Shown here one piece after another: positions 5,097 to 5,875 of a stretch of DNA of 5,875 nucleotides (its first letter is position 1; the number at the start of each line of letters is the position of its first letter). The notes beneath the pieces are model-generated. The model had not been told where the DNA came from and did not search any database. It saw nothing but the letters and a program-made list of their open reading frames with translations. This stretch comes from DASTQL01 sp035761805 (GTDB lineage: Bacteria; Actinomycetota; Actinomycetes; Jiangellales; Jiangellaceae), in contig DASTQL010000043.1 in NCBI GenBank assembly GCA_035761805.1, forward strand, positions 1-5,875. Reading direction: 5' to 3'. The translations under genes and the position numbers were made by a program.

Positions 5097-5134
5097 CGTC
5101 CTGGACCGTCGGACCCGGCTGCGAGCATGGGCTC

Positions 5135-5875
5135 GTGGGTCGCGCCGTGCGGTTGCAGCCGAGCGTGCTGCATGTCGACCTCGACGCCTTCTTCGCCGCC
5201 GTGGAGCAACGCGACAAGCCGTCCCTGCGTGGGCGCCCCGTCGTCGTCGGGGGCACGGGTCCGCGGGGGGTCGTCGCCGCCGCCTCGTACGAAGCCCGTG
5301 CCTTCGGCATCCGCTCGGCCATGAGCGGCGCCGAGGCGCGGGCCCGGTGCGGACACGCGGCGTTCCTCTCCGGCCGGTTCGCGGCGTACCGGGCGGCCAG
5401 CGACGTGGTCATGGGCGTCCTACACGCGCTGAGCCCCGTCGTCGAGCCGCAGTCCCTGGACGAGGCCTTCGTCGACCTCGACGCAGCGCCCGCCGGTCCT
5501 CCCGCCGACGACGACGCCGTACGGGCGGTGGCCACCCACCTGCGCGCCGAGGTGCGGCGGCGGACTGGGTTGACCGCCAGCGTCGGGGCTGCCACGAGCA
5601 AGCTGGTGGCCAAGATCGCGTCGGACCTCGCCAAGCCCGACGGCGTGGTGGTGGTCCGGCCGGGCACCGAGCTCGACCTGCTGCACCCGATGCCCGTGCG
5701 GGCGCTCTGGGGCGTCGGTCCCGCCACGGCCGACCGCCTGGCCCGGGCCGGTGCCCGCACGGTGGGGGAGCTGGGCCGCTTCTCGGAGGGCGAGCTGGTC
5801 GACCTGCTCGGCCAAGCGCACGGGCAGGCGCTGCACCGGCTGTCGCGGGCGGAGGACGACCGTCCGGTGGAGCCG
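5135..5875 (+). CDS. dinB: DNA polymerase IV (Y-family translesion polymerase), 3' end cut by the window
   Basis: Y-family polymerases copy damaged templates with low fidelity. The 247 visible codons cover the palm, fingers, thumb and HhH region; the little-finger domain lies beyond the window. VLHVDLDAFFAAVEQRD (11-27) carries the first metal-binding Asp15 and the steric-gate Phe20. QSLDEAFVDL (106-115) supplies the other catalytic pair, Asp109 and Glu110. ASYEARAFGIRSAM (50-63) and TASVGAATSKLVAKIASD (147-164) are family hallmarks, and LWGVGPATADRL (191-202) is the thumb HhH motif. All catalytic residues seen so far are intact. The start is uncertain: GTG 5135 is chosen because it gives a typical short leader, but GTG 5147 and GTG 5165 are in frame and none has a strong ribosome binding site. 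It diverges from the GCS2-family gene, with no visible SOS box. Confidence 0.93.
   Translation, partial: MGRAVRLQPSVLHVDLDAFFAAVEQRDKPSLRGRPVVVGGTGPRGVVAAASYEARAFGIRSAMSGAEARARCGHAAFLSGRFAAYRAASDVVMGVLHALSPVVEPQSLDEAFVDLDAAPAGPPADDDAVRAVATHLRAEVRRRTGLTASVGAATSKLVAKIASDLAKPDGVVVVRPGTELDLLHPMPVRALWGVGPATADRLARAGARTVGELGRFSEGELVDLLGQAHGQALHRLSRAEDDRPVEP

Noticed and set aside
3270..5324. A 684-residue plus-strand frame opposite the GCS2-family gene
   Set aside because: It overlaps a gene with clear family motifs on the other strand and also the starts of dinB; the translation is low-complexity and matches no family I recognise.

Overview
The window is very GC-rich, with G/C at most third codon positions, frequent GTG starts and tightly packed genes. 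It carries a WhiB-family iron-sulfur regulator and a GCS2-type ligase of a form common in actinomycetes. Together these point to a high-GC actinomycete (Actinomycetota); I cannot name a genus from the sequence alone. Everything looks like ordinary chromosomal housekeeping and stress-response DNA. I see no insertion sequence, integrase, CRISPR array, tRNA or rRNA.

Layout, left to right. At the left edge a leftward gene may begin at 58 and run out of the window. A 150-base gap with a GC-only hairpin follows. Next come three leftward genes that read, in transcription order, whiB-like regulator (1552-1295), universal stress protein (1206-796) and a small HhH-GPD repair-type protein (793-209). The last two are only 2 bases apart. 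A 102-base divergent spacer (1553-1654) separates them from a rightward pair: a patatin-like serine hydrolase (1655-2506) and, 3 bases later, a membrane-anchored PlsC-type acyltransferase (2510-3547). The acyltransferase converges on a leftward GCS2-family glutamate-cysteine-ligase-like gene (5036-3564), and a perfect inverted repeat covers both stop codons. A spacer of about 100 bases with two perfect palindromes separates that gene from a rightward DNA polymerase IV gene (dinB), which is cut by the right edge.

How the genes may work together. The patatin-like enzyme and the acyltransferase are almost certainly one transcription unit and look like a deacylation/reacylation pair for membrane lipids. 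The divergent whiB-usp-HhH group is a plausible stress and repair unit, and the WhiB protein is the obvious candidate to act on the shared spacer. The GCS2-family ligase (thiol or gamma-glutamyl chemistry) and DinB (translesion synthesis) fit the same broad stress theme. This is inference from proximity; nothing in the sequence proves co-regulation.

I did not find a clearly new biological system. The points most worth a second look are: the missing canonical catalytic aspartate in the HhH-GPD protein; the altered oxyanion motif of the patatin and its pairing with the acyltransferase; the hairpin overlapping both convergent stop codons; the inverted repeat next to the whiB ribosome binding site; a shared CCGTGCGA motif upstream of usp and in the whiB/patatin spacer; and the orphan GCS2-family ligase.
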